A stretch of 64,000 nucleotides of DNA, taken from Paenirhizobium naphthalenivorans. Its GTDB lineage: Bacteria > Pseudomonadota > Alphaproteobacteria > Rhizobiales > Rhizobiaceae. A model generated the notes under the pieces. The model searched no databases, was not told where the DNA came from, and saw nothing but the letters and a program-made list of their open reading frames with translations. Every line of letters starts with the position of its first letter. The first letter of the stretch is position 1. Made by a program: the position numbers and the translations under genes. The DNA is taken from positions 1 through 64,000 of the forward strand of contig NZ_BJZP01000002.1 in assembly GCF_007992095.1 (NCBI RefSeq). Direction: 5' to 3'. Positions 63,950-64,000 of the stretch are shown here, piece after piece.

Positions 63950-64000
63950 GGCAAGTGCCGGGACGTTGAGTGCTTGAAGGTCGCCGCTTTCCTGAAGGCG

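Overview
The window is chromosomal DNA from an alphaproteobacterium of the family Rhizobiaceae (Rhizobium/Agrobacterium/Sinorhizobium group; the genus cannot be fixed from the sequence alone). This follows from the gene order of the flagellar/chemotaxis region, the presence of VisN/VisR, MotE, CheT, CheS and an IcpA-type receptor, and the housekeeping block murA-DUF2948-hisD-UPF0262-LMW phosphatase-infA-maf-yacG.

Region 1 (1-28.8 kb) is one long motility locus. It opens with the 5' part of a flagellin gene (flaA, minus strand) and continues with a minus-strand chain flgB-flgC-fliE-flgG-flgA-flgI-motE-flgH-fliL-fliP, mostly joined by 4-bp ATGA overlaps. A second minus unit holds a DUF1217 gene, flgF, fliI and a small membrane protein gene. 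Between the two minus units sits a plus-strand phosphoribosyltransferase gene with its own terminator. A plus-strand unit follows: motA-fliM-fliN-fliG, a strong terminator, then flhB and a small conserved gene. It converges on visR/visN. Then comes the minus-strand chemotaxis operon icpA-cheS-cheY1-cheA-cheW-cheR-cheB-cheY2-cheD-cheT-fliF, closed by a long hairpin.

Region 2 (29-36 kb) is accessory: an OmpR-type two-component system transcribed away from two small secreted proteins (one with a Cys-rich repeat), then a HlyD/FtsX-permease/ATPase exporter of the DevBCA type.

Region 3 (36-46.9 kb) is mainly housekeeping: tRNA-Phe, a GH13_18 sugar phosphorylase, yacG, maf, infA, a small phosphatase, UPF0262, hisD, DUF2948, murA, tRNA-Thr, and several conserved proteins of unknown role.

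Region 4 (47-57.7 kb) is a surface-glycan island: galE, CDP-glucose synthesis (rfbF, rfbG), an RmlC-like epimerase, two proteins with the three-domain architecture of sugar C-methyltransferases, an SDR reductase, a CmcI-like methyltransferase and two related but unequal GT-A glycosyltransferases. The content suggests a CDP-linked, C-methyl-branched 6-deoxyhexose. No 3-dehydratase or sugar aminotransferase is present.

Region 5 (57.9-64 kb) holds an aminotransferase, mscL, a large hybrid kinase with an N-terminal SSS-transporter domain, and a proline-rich BA14K-type secreted protein.

The observations I rate highest are the C-methyl sugar island with its degenerate glycosyltransferase paralogue, the shared acidic-Phe-Phe C-termini of CheD and CheT, the missing CheY-docking motif in FliM with a possible counterpart in FliN, and the phosphoribosyltransferase gene splitting the flagellar operon.
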